From JBOGDS01 sp050743075 (GTDB lineage: Bacteria > Actinomycetota > Actinomycetes > Jiangellales > Jiangellaceae), in assembly GCA_050743075.1 (NCBI GenBank), contig JBOGDS010000093.1, forward strand, positions 1 to 12,529: 12,529 nucleotides of DNA, given 5' to 3'. The translations under genes and the position numbers were made by a program. Shown one piece after another: positions 1 to 6,547 of the stretch. The number at the start of each line of letters is the position of its first letter. Positions within the stretch are counted from its first letter, which is position 1. The notes under the pieces were generated by a model, which saw nothing but the letters and a program-made list of their open reading frames with translations, was not told where the DNA came from and ran no database searches.

Positions 1-131
1 GAGTGCTCGACCTCGATGTCCGACAGCGCGGTGTGGCAGCGCACGCACCAGTTGATGATGCGCTCGGCCCGGTAGATCAACCCGTCGTCGTAGAGCCGCT
101 TGAAGATCGTCTGCACGGCCCGAGACAAGCC
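1..131 (-). pseudogene. valS: valyl-tRNA synthetase internal fragment (ValS), fused to broken M13 peptidase, runs off left edge
   Basis: Read on the minus strand, the 43 codons from 131 to 3 translate to GLSRAVQTIFKRLY, then DDGLIYRAERIINW and CVRCHTALSDIEVEH. This matches an internal part of bacterial ValS, which charges tRNA-Val, from the region between the HIGH motif and the editing domain. In actinobacterial ValS the segment is normally preceded by roughly 150 residues that carry HIGH; here they are absent and M13 peptidase sequence takes their place in the same frame. The usual WCPRC stretch reads WCVRC, a proline-to-valine change needing two base changes. Without HIGH the product could not activate valine, so this copy should be non-functional unless the junction is an assembly error. 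The rest of valS lies outside the window. Identity rests on recognising the motif, not on an alignment. Confidence 0.8.
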
Positions 132-1225
132 GTCGAGGTCCTGCCGGAAGGCCTCGACCAGGTTGCCGACCAGGTCGAGCATCCGCTCCTTGGCGGCGGG
201 CGGGAAGTGTTCGGCCACGTACAGCTTGCCGAGCGCCTCGCCGAGCGCGCCCTCGGCCAGCTCGACGCCGCGCTTCCAACGCTCCCGGATCTCGGGCACA
301 CCGGACAGGGTGCGGCCGTAGAAGCCGACGTTCTCCTCGACTGCCTGCTTGCTCAGGTACGGCGCGCGGGCCCGCAGCACGTTCCAGGCGAGCCAGCTGC
401 GCCAGGACTCGAGGTCGACGTCGCCCAGCGCCTCGGCCATCGCGGTCAGATAGCTGGGCTGGCGCACGACGACCTCGTCGAACGCCGCTACCGGCGCACC
501 CAGCGCGCACTTCCAGCCGGCCCAGTCGAAGCCCGGCGTAGCCGCCGCGAGATCGGCCCGGGTCAGCAGGTTGTAGGTCAGCGTGTCGTCGCGGTTCTTG
601 ACCCGGTCCCAATGCCCGCCGGCGAGGCGGGTCTCCAGGTCCATCACCCGGGCGGCCCACCCGGCCGGGTCGTCGACGCCGCCCAGCGCGAACATCGCCT
701 CGACGTGGGCCACGTACGCGCTGCGCACGTCCGCGTACGGGTCGTCGCGGTAGTAGTACGACTCGTCCGGCAGGCCGAGTCCGCTCTGGTGAAGGTAGAC
801 GAGGTAGCGGTCGGACTGCTAGGCGTCGGTGTCGACGTAGCTGCCGAACGCGCCCGCGACGCCGCTGCGGCCCAGTTCGCCGAGCGCGGCTGCGAGGTCG
901 GCCGGGTCGGCCACGCCGAGTGCGCGGTCCAGCTCGGCCCGGATCGGGTCAGCCCGCGCTCGTCGGCCGTCTGCTCGTCCATGAAGCTCGCGTAGAGGTC
1001 GCCGACCTGGTCGGCCGCCGGCCCGTCGGGGTACTCGGCGGTGCGCTCGATGATGTCGCGGAGGTCAGCCTCAGCCTTCTCCCGCAGCGCGTAGAACGCG
1101 CCGTCGAACGCGCGGTCGGCAGGGATGGTGGACTCGCGCAGCCACGTCCCGTTGACGTGGCGGAACAAGTCGTCCTGCGGCCGCACTGCAGGGTCGACGT
1201 GGGCAACGTCGATTCCGGACCTCAT
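132..1225 (-). pseudogene. M13-family (neprilysin/PepO-like) zinc metallopeptidase, truncated, frameshifted, with internal stop
   Basis: The ATG at 1223-1225 follows a GAGGAG ribosome site with 8-base spacing. The N-terminus contains DPAVRPQDDLFRHVNGTWL, the hallmark opening of M13 peptidases, which cleave short peptides. The frame breaks near 950, where CTGACCC stands where CTGGACCC would keep the family sequence (DPIRAELDRAL). In the restored frame a TAG at 819-821 falls where lysine is expected before QSDRYLVYLHQSGLGLPDE. The frame then stays open through typical M13 sequence (YLSKQAVEENVGFYGRTLSG; WKRGVELAEGALGEALGKLY) to FRQDLD at about 132, where it changes to ValS. Only some 364 of the usual 650 or so residues remain. 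HExxH and the downstream zinc ligand are missing, so it cannot be an active protease. A minus-strand TAGGGT at 1263-1268 could be its old -10. Confidence 0.88.
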
Positions 1226-1299
1226 CGGCAACACTCCTCACGGGTCGACACGGGCAAGACCGACCCTACGTGCAGGGTGTGGGCACTCCATTTCTGGCC

Positions 1300-1343
1300 T
1301 GACCAGACTTGACCAAGGCAAGCCCGGACGTGACACTGAGGCT
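1300..1343 (+). promoter_or_regulatory. Candidate vapB promoter with TGACCA direct repeats; possibly leaderless
   Basis: TGACCA occurs twice, at 1300-1305 and 1310-1315, exactly one helical turn apart. The second copy overlaps a -35-like TTGACC (1309-1314). After a 17-base spacer comes a weak -10-like GACACT (1332-1337), which would start transcription at or next to the ATG at 1344. No well-spaced ribosome site is seen: GAGG at 1338-1341 is only 2 bases from the ATG. A leaderless message, common in actinobacteria, would fit. The repeats could be the operator through which the antitoxin represses its own operon; that is inference. Confidence 0.3.
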
Positions 1344-1601
1344 ATGACCACCACGCAGGTGAACGTCTACGAAGCCAAGTCCACGCTGTCCGCGCTGCTT
1401 GCTCGCGTGGAGGCCGGCGAAGACGTCGTCATCGCCCGGCACGGCCGGCCGGTCGCCCGGCTCGTACCGGTCGAGAGCAAGCCGGTCCGGCGGAAGCCAG
1501 GCGCATGGAAGGGGAAGGGCTGGATCGCCGACGACTTCGACGTGCTCGACGAGCAGACGGTACGGGACTGGTACGAGGGACCCGTGGAGCAGTCGGCGTG
1601 A
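1344..1601 (+). CDS. Type II antitoxin, Phd/YefM family (partner of PIN toxin)
   Basis: An 85-residue protein starting MTTTQVNVYEAKSTLSALL. Residues 5-45 have the Phd/YefM fold signature (VNVYEAKSTLSALLARVEAG, then VVIARHGRPVARLVPV), which forms the DNA-binding dimer. Residues 52-80 (PGAWKGKGWIADDFDVLDEQ and WYEG) resemble the flexible acidic tail that such antitoxins wrap around a PIN toxin. It should neutralise the downstream nuclease and, with it, repress the shared promoter. Its stop codon overlaps the toxin start by GTGA, the usual antitoxin-first, translationally coupled layout. The longer upstream open frame is rejected because the family sequence begins at this ATG. Both genes are intact, unlike the neighbouring peptidase gene. 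Confidence 0.88.
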   Translation: MTTTQVNVYEAKSTLSALLARVEAGEDVVIARHGRPVARLVPVESKPVRRKPGAWKGKGWIADDFDVLDEQTVRDWYEGPVEQSA

Positions 1602-1975
1602 GGCTCCTGCTCGACACGCACACACTGCTGTGGTGGCTGTTCGACCTTCCCCCGCTCGGGCGGCGGGCGCGAGCCCTCATCGCGGCCGAGACGGTCCTCG
1701 TGTCCGCTGTCAGCGCAGCCGAGATCGCGATCAAGTCTGCGCTCGGCAAGCTCCAGGCGCCCGACGATCTGGAGCAACAGATCGACGCCCACGGGTTCAC
1801 GCCGCTGCCACTGCACGTACGGCATGCGCTCGGACTCGCCGGCCTGCCGCCGCATCACCGGGATCCGTTCGACCGCCTGCTCATCGCCCAGGCACGCGAC
1901 GAGGGACTCACGATCCTGACCGCCGATGGCGTGTTCGGCCGCTACGAGGTACCCACCATCGACGCGGGGCCGTGA
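1598..1975 (+). CDS. vapC: PIN-domain ribonuclease toxin, VapC-like
   Basis: A 125-residue PIN protein. The start is the GTG at 1598, which overlaps the antitoxin stop (GTGA) and has GGAG at 1586-1589, 8 bases upstream. The four acidic metal-binding residues expected of a PIN nuclease are all visible: Asp6 (LLLDTHTLLWW), Glu42 (SAAEIAIKSALGKL), Asp92 (HRDPFDRLLIAQA) and Asp110 (LTILTADGVF). VapC enzymes cut RNA, often tRNA or rRNA, when the labile antitoxin is lost; the target here cannot be told. The gene ends 22 bases from the stop of clpX, which is convergent, and no clear terminator is seen between them. The symbol is used in the family sense; the antitoxin is Phd/YefM-like rather than AbrB-like. 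Confidence 0.9.
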   Translation: MRLLLDTHTLLWWLFDLPPLGRRARALIAAETVLVSAVSAAEIAIKSALGKLQAPDDLEQQIDAHGFTPLPLHVRHALGLAGLPPHHRDPFDRLLIAQARDEGLTILTADGVFGRYEVPTIDAGP

Positions 1976-1997
1976 AGGGTGAGCCACCTGCTGCGGG

Positions 1998-3290
1998 CTA
2001 CGCGCTCTTCTCGCGGCGTTCGCGCTTGCGCGGCGCGACGTCGCGCGGGACCAGGGTCGGGTTGACGTTCTCGAGCACGACCTCGCGGTTGATGACGACC
2101 CGGGCGACGTCGTCGCGGCTGGGCACCTCGTACATCACGTGGAGGAGCACCTCCTCCATGATCGCCCGAAGCCCGCGGGCGCCGGTGCCCCGCAGCAGTG
2201 CCTGGTCGGCGACCGCGTCGATGGCGTCGTCGGTGAACTCGAGCTCGACGTTGTCGATCTCGAACAATCGGTGGTACTGCTTGATCAGCGCGTTACGCGG
2301 CTCGGAGAGAATCCGGATCAGCGCGTCGCGGTCGAGCGGGCTCACCGTCGTGATAGCCGGTAGCCGGCCGATGAACTCTGGGATCAGGCCGAACTTGAGC
2401 AGGTCTTCGGGCATGACATCGCCGAACCGGTCGGTGGCGTCGCGGTCGGCCTTGCTGCGGATCTCGGCGCCGAAGCCCAGGCCGCGGCGGCCGATCCGGT
2501 GTTCGATGATCTCTTCCAGGCCGGCGAACGCACCGCCCACGATGAACAGCACGTTCGTGGTGTCGATCTGGATGAACTCCTGGTGCGGGTGCTTGCGGCC
2601 GCCCTGCGGCGGCACGCTCGCGGTGGTGCCCTCGAGGATCTTCAGCAGTGCTTGTTGGACGCCTTCACCCGAGACATCTCGGGTGATCGACGGGTTCTCG
2701 CTCTTGCGGGCGATCTTGTCGACCTCGTCGATGTAGATGATGCCGGTCTCGGCCTTCTTGACGTCGTAGTCGGCGGCCTGGATCAGCTTGAGGAGGATGT
2801 TCTCGACGTCTTCACCGACGTACCCGGCCTCGGTGAGCGCGGTGGCGTCGGCGATGGCGAACGGCACGTTCAGCAGCCTGGCCAACGTCTGGGCGAGGTA
2901 GGTCTTGCCGCAGCCGGTGGGGCCGATCAGCAGGATGTTCGACTTCGCGAGCTCGACGGACTCTTCCTTCGCCGCCCGCGGGCCGCCCGCCTGCCGTGCC
3001 TGGACCCGCTTGTAGTGGTTGTAGACCGCGACCGAGAGGGCCTTCTTGGCGACCTCCTGGCCGATGACGTACTGCTCGAGGAACTCGTAGATCTCGCGTG
3101 GCTTCGGCAGCTCGGCCAGCGACGAGTCAGGACTCTCGCTGAGCTCCTCCTCGATGATCTCGTTGCACAGGTCGATGCACTCGTCGCAGATGTAGACGCC
3201 GGGGCCGGCGATGAGCTTCTTGACCTGCTTCTGGCTCTTGCCGCAGAACGAGCACTTGAGCAGGTCACCGCCGTCGCCGATGCGTGCCAC
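1998..3290 (-). CDS. clpX: ATP-dependent Clp protease ATP-binding subunit ClpX
   Basis: A 430-residue AAA+ unfoldase, full length for the family. An N-terminal zinc domain has Cys13, Cys16, Cys35 and Cys38. Walker A is GPTGCGKT (123-130) and Walker B IIYIDEVD (184-191). The pore loops are GYVG (156-159) and RKH (232-234). LGFGAE (271-276) is the IGF-type loop that docks on ClpP, EFIGRLP carries the arginine finger (Arg309), and GTGARGLR (368-375) is sensor 2. It recognises tagged or native substrates, unfolds them and threads them into ClpP1P2 in the cytoplasm. The GTG start at 3290 is chosen because AAGGA lies about 8 bases upstream and the zinc domain begins directly after it. It lies 115 bases downstream of clpP2, a gap that holds a GC-rich hairpin, so it may be partly uncoupled from clpP1P2. 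The C-terminus is basic (RKRERREKSA). Confidence 0.98.
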   Translation of the reverse strand: MARIGDGGDLLKCSFCGKSQKQVKKLIAGPGVYICDECIDLCNEIIEEELSESPDSSLAELPKPREIYEFLEQYVIGQEVAKKALSVAVYNHYKRVQARQAGGPRAAKEESVELAKSNILLIGPTGCGKTYLAQTLARLLNVPFAIADATALTEAGYVGEDVENILLKLIQAADYDVKKAETGIIYIDEVDKIARKSENPSITRDVSGEGVQQALLKILEGTTASVPPQGGRKHPHQEFIQIDTTNVLFIVGGAFAGLEEIIEHRIGRRGLGFGAEIRSKADRDATDRFGDVMPEDLLKFGLIPEFIGRLPAITTVSPLDRDALIRILSEPRNALIKQYHRLFEIDNVELEFTDDAIDAVADQALLRGTGARGLRAIMEEVLLHVMYEVPSRDDVARVVINREVVLENVNPTLVPRDVAPRKRERREKSA

Positions 3291-3370
3291 GCGGATCGTC
3301 CTTCCCGGGAGCCTTACCCGATGGGCCGTGTGCCTCGACGGTACCCCTTGGAACCGACGAGCGGGCGGGT

Positions 3371-3389
3371 GGCGCGCAGGCGGCGCGCC
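3371..3389. repeat. Perfect GC-only hairpin between clpP2 and clpX
   Basis: GGCGCGC (3371-3377) and GCGCGCC (3383-3389) form a perfect 7-bp stem around the 5-base loop AGGCG. In the direction of transcription it begins 16 bases after the clpP2 stop. No T-run follows, so a classical intrinsic terminator is not shown. It could be a weak terminator, an RNA 3' end stabiliser, or a processing site separating clpP1P2 from clpX. Confidence 0.45.
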
Positions 3390-3405
3390 CGGGACCCAGC
3401 CGCGG

Positions 3406-4026
3406 TCAGGCGACGGCGCTGGCCTTGCGGGAGGTGGTGAACGCGTCGACCAGGCCGTAGTCGATGGCCTCCTGCGTGGTCAGTATCTTGTCCCGCTCGA
3501 TGTCCTTGCGGACCTCGTCGGCGTCCTTGCCGGTGTGGCGGGCCAGGATCTCCTCGAGCAGCGAGCGCATCCGGAGGATCTCGTTGGCCTGGATCTCGAT
3601 GTCACTCGCCGCGCCGTAGGCTCCCTCGGTGTAGGGCTGGTGGATCAGCACGCGCGCGTTCGGGACCGCGAGCCGCTTGCCGGGAGCGCCGGCCGCGAGC
3701 AGGACCGCGGCGGCGGAGGCGGCCTGACCCATGCAGACCGTGCGGACGTCGGGCTTGATGAACTGCATGGTGTCGTAGACCGTCGTCATCGCCGTGAACG
3801 AGCCACCGGGCGAGTTGATGTAGATCTCGATGTCGCGGTCGGGGTCCATGGACTCCAGGCATATCAGCTGGGCCATGACGGCGTTGGCGACGTCGTCGGA
3901 GATCGGCGTGCCGAGGAAGATGATGCGCTCCTCGAACAGCTTCGCGTACGGGTCGATGCGCCGGAAGCCGTAGGACGTGCGCTCCTCCCACTGCGGGATG
4001 TAGTAGTTCATCGAGATGTCGCTCAT
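3406..4026 (-). CDS. clpP2: ATP-dependent Clp protease proteolytic subunit ClpP2
   Basis: A 206-residue serine protease subunit. The catalytic triad reads Ser104 (MGQAASAAAVLLAAG), His129 (VLIHQPY) and Asp175 (EVRKDIERD). YINSPGGSFTAMTTVYDTMQ (69-88) covers the oxyanion-hole and head region. The GQAASAA form of the active-site motif and the MNYYIPQWEERTSYGF N-terminus match actinobacterial ClpP2. In the mycobacterial relatives ClpP1 and ClpP2 each form a heptamer ring and combine into a mixed tetradecamer, with ClpX docking on the ClpP2 face; the same is expected here. The ATG at 4026 is supported by AGGAGA at 4033-4038, 6 bases upstream. It follows clpP1 by 52 bases on the same strand with no promoter-like sequence, so the two are probably cotranscribed. 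Confidence 0.97.
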   Translation of the reverse strand: MSDISMNYYIPQWEERTSYGFRRIDPYAKLFEERIIFLGTPISDDVANAVMAQLICLESMDPDRDIEIYINSPGGSFTAMTTVYDTMQFIKPDVRTVCMGQAASAAAVLLAAGAPGKRLAVPNARVLIHQPYTEGAYGAASDIEIQANEILRMRSLLEEILARHTGKDADEVRKDIERDKILTTQEAIDYGLVDAFTTSRKASAVA

Positions 4027-4078
4027 CGGAAGTCTCCTGCGGCTGGTCGGTGGCGGGTCTGCTCGTCGCGCTGGCGGC

Positions 4079-4720
4079 TCACGCCGTGCCGCCGCCCTCG
4101 GAGACCTGGGATGCGCTCTGCACGACGTGGTCGACGAAGCCGTAGTCCATTGCCTCCTCGGCGGTGAACCACCGGTCGCGGTCGGAGTCGCGGTCGATCT
4201 CCTCGACCGTGCGCCCGGTGTGCTGGGCGATCAGCTGGGCCATCTGGCGCTTGGTGTGCAGCATCTGCTCGGCCTGGATCCGGATGTCGCTGGCGGAACC
4301 GCCCATGCCGCCCGACGGCTGGTGCATCATGATCCGCGCGTGCGGGGTGGCGTAGCGCTTCCCCCGCGTGCCCGCAGCCAACAGGAACTGGCCCATCGAC
4401 GCGGCCAGACCCATCGCCACCGTGACGACGTCGGGCTTGACGAACTGCATCGTGTCGTAGATCGCCATGCCGGCCGACACCGAGCCACCCGGCGAGTTGA
4501 TGTAGAGGTGCACGTCCTTGTTCGGGTCCTCGGCCGCCAGGAGGAGCAGCTGCGCACAGATCGCGTTGGCGTTCTCGTCCTTGACCTCGGTGCCGAGGAA
4601 GATGATCCGCTCGCGCAGGAGGCGGTTGTAGACGTTGTCCTCCATGCCCATCACGGAGCCGGGCGCTTGCTGCATCGTGGCGGGGAGGACGAGGCCTGGG
4701 GTCTCGGGCCGTGGGCTCAC
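4079..4720 (-). CDS. clpP1: ATP-dependent Clp protease proteolytic subunit ClpP1
   Basis: A 213-residue ClpP with triad Ser108 (MGLAASMGQFLLAAG), His133 (IMMHQPSGG) and Asp178 (IDRDSDRDRWF). YINSPGGSVSAGMAIYDTMQ (73-92) is the conserved core. The GLAASMG motif and the longer, poorly conserved N-terminus, probably removed by self-processing, fit ClpP1. It pairs with ClpP2 to form the active barrel; in known actinobacteria the pair is essential or important and is induced by ClgR. The start is the GTG at 4720, with AGGAGA at 4725-4730 just upstream; internal ATGs before NVYNRLLRERIIFLG (29 onward) are possible alternatives. Upstream are a candidate promoter and a ClgR-like box, making this the likely first gene of a clpP1-clpP2 unit. 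Confidence 0.97.
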   Translation of the reverse strand: MSPRPETPGLVLPATMQQAPGSVMGMEDNVYNRLLRERIIFLGTEVKDENANAICAQLLLLAAEDPNKDVHLYINSPGGSVSAGMAIYDTMQFVKPDVVTVAMGLAASMGQFLLAAGTRGKRYATPHARIMMHQPSGGMGGSASDIRIQAEQMLHTKRQMAQLIAQHTGRTVEEIDRDSDRDRWFTAEEAMDYGFVDHVVQSASQVSEGGGTA

Positions 4721-4792
4721 CGTGTCTCCTACGGTCGGTTCCGTTGGCGGCCATCCGGCCGCCGGTGTCGGTTCGTCGGGTTGGTGTCTTCG

Positions 4793-4798
4793 ACCCTA
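4793..4798 (-). promoter_or_regulatory. Candidate -10 element of the clpP1P2 promoter
   Basis: TAGGGT on the minus strand fits the actinobacterial TANNNT -10 consensus and would start transcription near 4786, giving a leader of about 65 bases before clpP1. No good -35 is seen 17-18 bases upstream (ATGGCG/GATGGC). That is common at promoters that need an activator, and a ClgR-like box lies upstream at about -58. The same hexamer, TAGGGT, occurs upstream of the broken M13 gene. Confidence 0.35.
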
Positions 4799-4836
4799 AC
4801 CAACGTCGGCGGCCCCGCCATCCGGGAACGGCCCCT

Positions 4837-4850
4837 GTTCGCTGACGGCG
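4837..4850. promoter_or_regulatory. ClgR-like operator upstream of clpP1
   Basis: GTTCGC (4837-4842), five bases, then GCG (4848-4850) matches the GTTCGC-N5-GCG form described for ClgR sites in actinobacteria. ClgR is the transcription activator of clpP1P2 under proteotoxic stress. The box sits 117-130 bases upstream of the clpP1 start and upstream of the candidate -10, a plausible activator position. A further GTTCGC at 4857-4862 lacks the GCG half. Confidence 0.5.
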
Positions 4851-4906
4851 TGCGGGCGTTCGCCGCCAGCCCGGCATCCGTTGATCACGTCCACCACCCT
4901 GGCGGG

Positions 4907-4958
4907 TACTTCACCAGGCACAGGAACCTCGTGATGCACCCGCAGGCCTGGTGAAGTA
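4907..4958. repeat. Perfect 13-bp inverted repeat between tig and clpP1
   Basis: TACTTCACCAGGC (4907-4919) and GCCTGGTGAAGTA (4946-4958) are exact reverse complements separated by 26 bases. In the direction of transcription the structure begins 33 bases after the tig stop codon and ends about 57 bases upstream of the ClgR-like box. It could end or stabilise the tig transcript, or be a protein-binding site. No T-run follows, so it is not a textbook terminator. The loop has only short internal complementarity. Confidence 0.6.
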
Positions 4959-4991
4959 TGGGAGCTGGACCAGCCCCACGGACCGAGTCCG

Positions 4992-6341
4992 TCAGGCCTT
5001 GTCGCTGACCTCGTCGTCGTCGAGCTCGGCGAACTCGATCTGCGGCACAACGGCGTCGTCGCCCGGTTCGCCGACGGTGCCGTCCTCGCGCAGCCGCTCC
5101 AGCTCGACCGGGCGCCCGGACGCGTCGACGACGTTGGCCTTCTCCACCACGAGCGCGAGCGCCTTGCCGCGGGCGACATCCGCAACCAGCGCCGGCAGGT
5201 TACCGCTCTGGACGTACTGCTGCGCCAGCTGGTCCGGGACGACGCCCGACTGCGCGGCGCGCTGGATCAGGTAGGAGGTCAGCTCCTCCTGGGAGACCTG
5301 CAGCTCCTCGGCCCTCACCAGTTCGTCCAGGACGAACTGGGAGGTCAGGTTGCGGCGCAGGTCCTTCTCGAACTCGGCCCGATGGTCGTCGTCGCCGTGC
5401 CCGTCGGTGAAGTGCTCGTCGATCTGCGCACTGATGACCCCCTCGGGAAGAGGGATCTCACCGGCCCCGTCGAGCAACGTGTCGAGGGTCTTGTCGCGCG
5501 CCTCGACCGCCTGCTGGATGCGCCTGACCCGTTCGGCGCGCTCGCGCAGGTCGGCACGCAGCTCGTCGAGCGTGTCGAATTCGCTGGCCATCTGCGCGAA
5601 GTCGTCGTCGAGGTCGGGAAGCTGCTGCTCCTTGACCGCCGAGACGGTGACGGTGCAATCGACCTCGTCGCCGGCGTTGGTGCCGAGAAGAGTGGTCCCG
5701 AACGTGGCCGACTCGCCTGCGGACAGGCCGGTGACGGCGTCATCGATGCCCTCGACGAGCTGACCACTGCCGATCTGGTACGACACCCCGGTGGCCTGAC
5801 CACCCTCGACCGGCTCGCCGTCGTCGGTCGCATCGAGGTCGACCATGACGAAGTCGCCCTCCGCGGCCGGACGGTCGACCCCGACGAGGGTGCCGAACCG
5901 GGAGCGCAGCGCAGCCATCTGCTGCTCGACGTCGTCGTCGCACACCGCGAGGTCGTCGACCTGCACCTGGAGGCCTTCCCACTCCGGCAGGCTCACCGTC
6001 GGCCGGACGTCGACCTCGACGGTGAACTTCAGCTCCTGGCCGTCGGTGAAATCGGTGACGTCGACCTCCGGCTGGCCCAGCGGTTTGAGCTCGTTCTCCT
6101 CGACCACCTGGCCGTAGAGCCTCGGCAGCGCCTCGTTGACCGCCTCGTCGAGGACGGCGGGGCGGCCGATGCGCTGGTCGATGACCAGCGGTGGGACTTT
6201 GCCCTTGCGGAAGCCGGGAATGGTGACCTGGGTGGCGATCCGCTTGTACGCAGCCTTGATGTTCGGCTCGAGCTCCGCAAACGGAACCTCGACTGCGAGC
6301 CGGACGCGGGTCGGGTTGAGTGTCTCGACGACGCTCTTCAC
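4992..6341 (-). CDS. tig: Trigger factor, ribosome-bound chaperone and peptidyl-prolyl isomerase
   Basis: A 449-residue trigger factor of normal length for actinobacteria. The N-terminal ribosome-binding domain (about 1-115) contains the signature GFRKGKVPPLVIDQRIG (43-59), which contacts the large subunit at the tunnel exit. An FKBP-like isomerase domain spans about 155-240 (EGDFVMVDLDATDDGEPVEG, then YQIGSGQLVEGIDDAVTGLS). The helical chaperone arms occupy about 245-405, followed by an acidic tail (411-449, ending DDDEVSDKA) of the sort common in high-GC Gram-positives. It shields nascent chains from misfolding, upstream of the Clp protease in the quality-control path, which explains the conserved tig-clpP1-clpP2-clpX order. 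The GTG at 6341 is chosen because AGGAGA (6350-6355) lies 8 bases upstream and the family N-terminus (MKSVVETLNPTRVRLAVEVP) starts there. Confidence 0.97.
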   Translation of the reverse strand: MKSVVETLNPTRVRLAVEVPFAELEPNIKAAYKRIATQVTIPGFRKGKVPPLVIDQRIGRPAVLDEAVNEALPRLYGQVVEENELKPLGQPEVDVTDFTDGQELKFTVEVDVRPTVSLPEWEGLQVQVDDLAVCDDDVEQQMAALRSRFGTLVGVDRPAAEGDFVMVDLDATDDGEPVEGGQATGVSYQIGSGQLVEGIDDAVTGLSAGESATFGTTLLGTNAGDEVDCTVTVSAVKEQQLPDLDDDFAQMASEFDTLDELRADLRERAERVRRIQQAVEARDKTLDTLLDGAGEIPLPEGVISAQIDEHFTDGHGDDDHRAEFEKDLRRNLTSQFVLDELVRAEELQVSQEELTSYLIQRAAQSGVVPDQLAQQYVQSGNLPALVADVARGKALALVVEKANVVDASGRPVELERLREDGTVGEPGDDAVVPQIEFAELDDDEVSDKA

Positions 6342-6372
6342 TAGGGACTTCTCCTGAAGATCTGGACCGGTG

Positions 6373-6386
6373 CGCGGCTGGCGAAC
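6373..6386. promoter_or_regulatory. ClgR-like motif in the tig upstream region
   Basis: Read on the minus strand, GTTCGC-N5-GCG occurs here as GTTCGCCAGCCGCG, the same pattern as upstream of clpP1. It lies 32 bases above the tig start, between the ribosome site and the candidate -10 at 6422-6427. If that -10 is right, the motif is downstream of the transcription start, an odd place for an activator, so it may be coincidental or mark a second promoter. Confidence 0.3.
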
Positions 6387-6421
6387 CGTGGACGGCCGGC
6401 ACCCGCCGGCACAGCGTGCCC

Positions 6422-6427
6422 ATGCTA
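6422..6427 (-). promoter_or_regulatory. Candidate -10 of the tig promoter
   Basis: TAGCAT on the minus strand fits TANNNT and would give a tig leader of roughly 75 bases. No clear -35 is visible. The same hexamer lies upstream of tRNA-Gly. The element is 32 bases past the 3' end of tRNA-Pro on the same strand, so read-through from the tRNA is another route to tig expression. Confidence 0.35.
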
Positions 6428-6458
6428 CCGGCCCGCGGCTGGGCCGGACGCCGGCGCA

Positions 6459-6535
6459 TGGTCGGGGTACCCGGACTTGAACCGGGGGCCTTCCGCTCCC
6501 AAAGCGGACGCGCTACCAAGCTGCGCCATACCCCG
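6459..6535 (-). tRNA. tRNA-Pro (anticodon UGG)
   Basis: On the minus strand the gene begins CGGGGTATGGCGCAGCTTGG and ends GTACCCCGACCA. The acceptor arm CGGGGTA pairs with TACCCCG, then comes discriminator A and an encoded CCA (6459-6461). The anticodon stem is TCCGC/GCGGA around loop TTTGGGA, with anticodon TGG at 6499-6501. The T arm contains GTTCAAGTC. A minus-strand TAGGCT at 6585-6590 is a candidate -10, giving a leader of about 43 bases. It lies just upstream of tig on the same strand. Confidence 0.96.
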
Positions 6536-6547
6536 CAACATCCCCGC

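Noticed and set aside
680..693. ClgR-like GTTCGC-N5-GCG match on the minus strand
   Set aside because: It lies inside M13 coding sequence, far from any start; taken as a chance match and used as a caution for the other two.
3..995. Long plus-strand open frame over the M13/ValS region
   Set aside because: It is antisense to clear M13 and ValS sequence, has Arg/Val/Ala-rich low-complexity composition and no family signature; a high-GC shadow frame.
1399..2736. Plus-strand open frame of 445 codons spanning the antitoxin, toxin and clpX
   Set aside because: It runs out of frame through three real genes and is Arg/Ser-rich, as expected of a GC-rich shadow frame.
2499..3440. Plus-strand open frame of 313 codons opposite clpX
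   Set aside because: Leu/Asp/Val-rich mirror of the clpX coding strand with no ribosome site; clpX is intact on the other strand.
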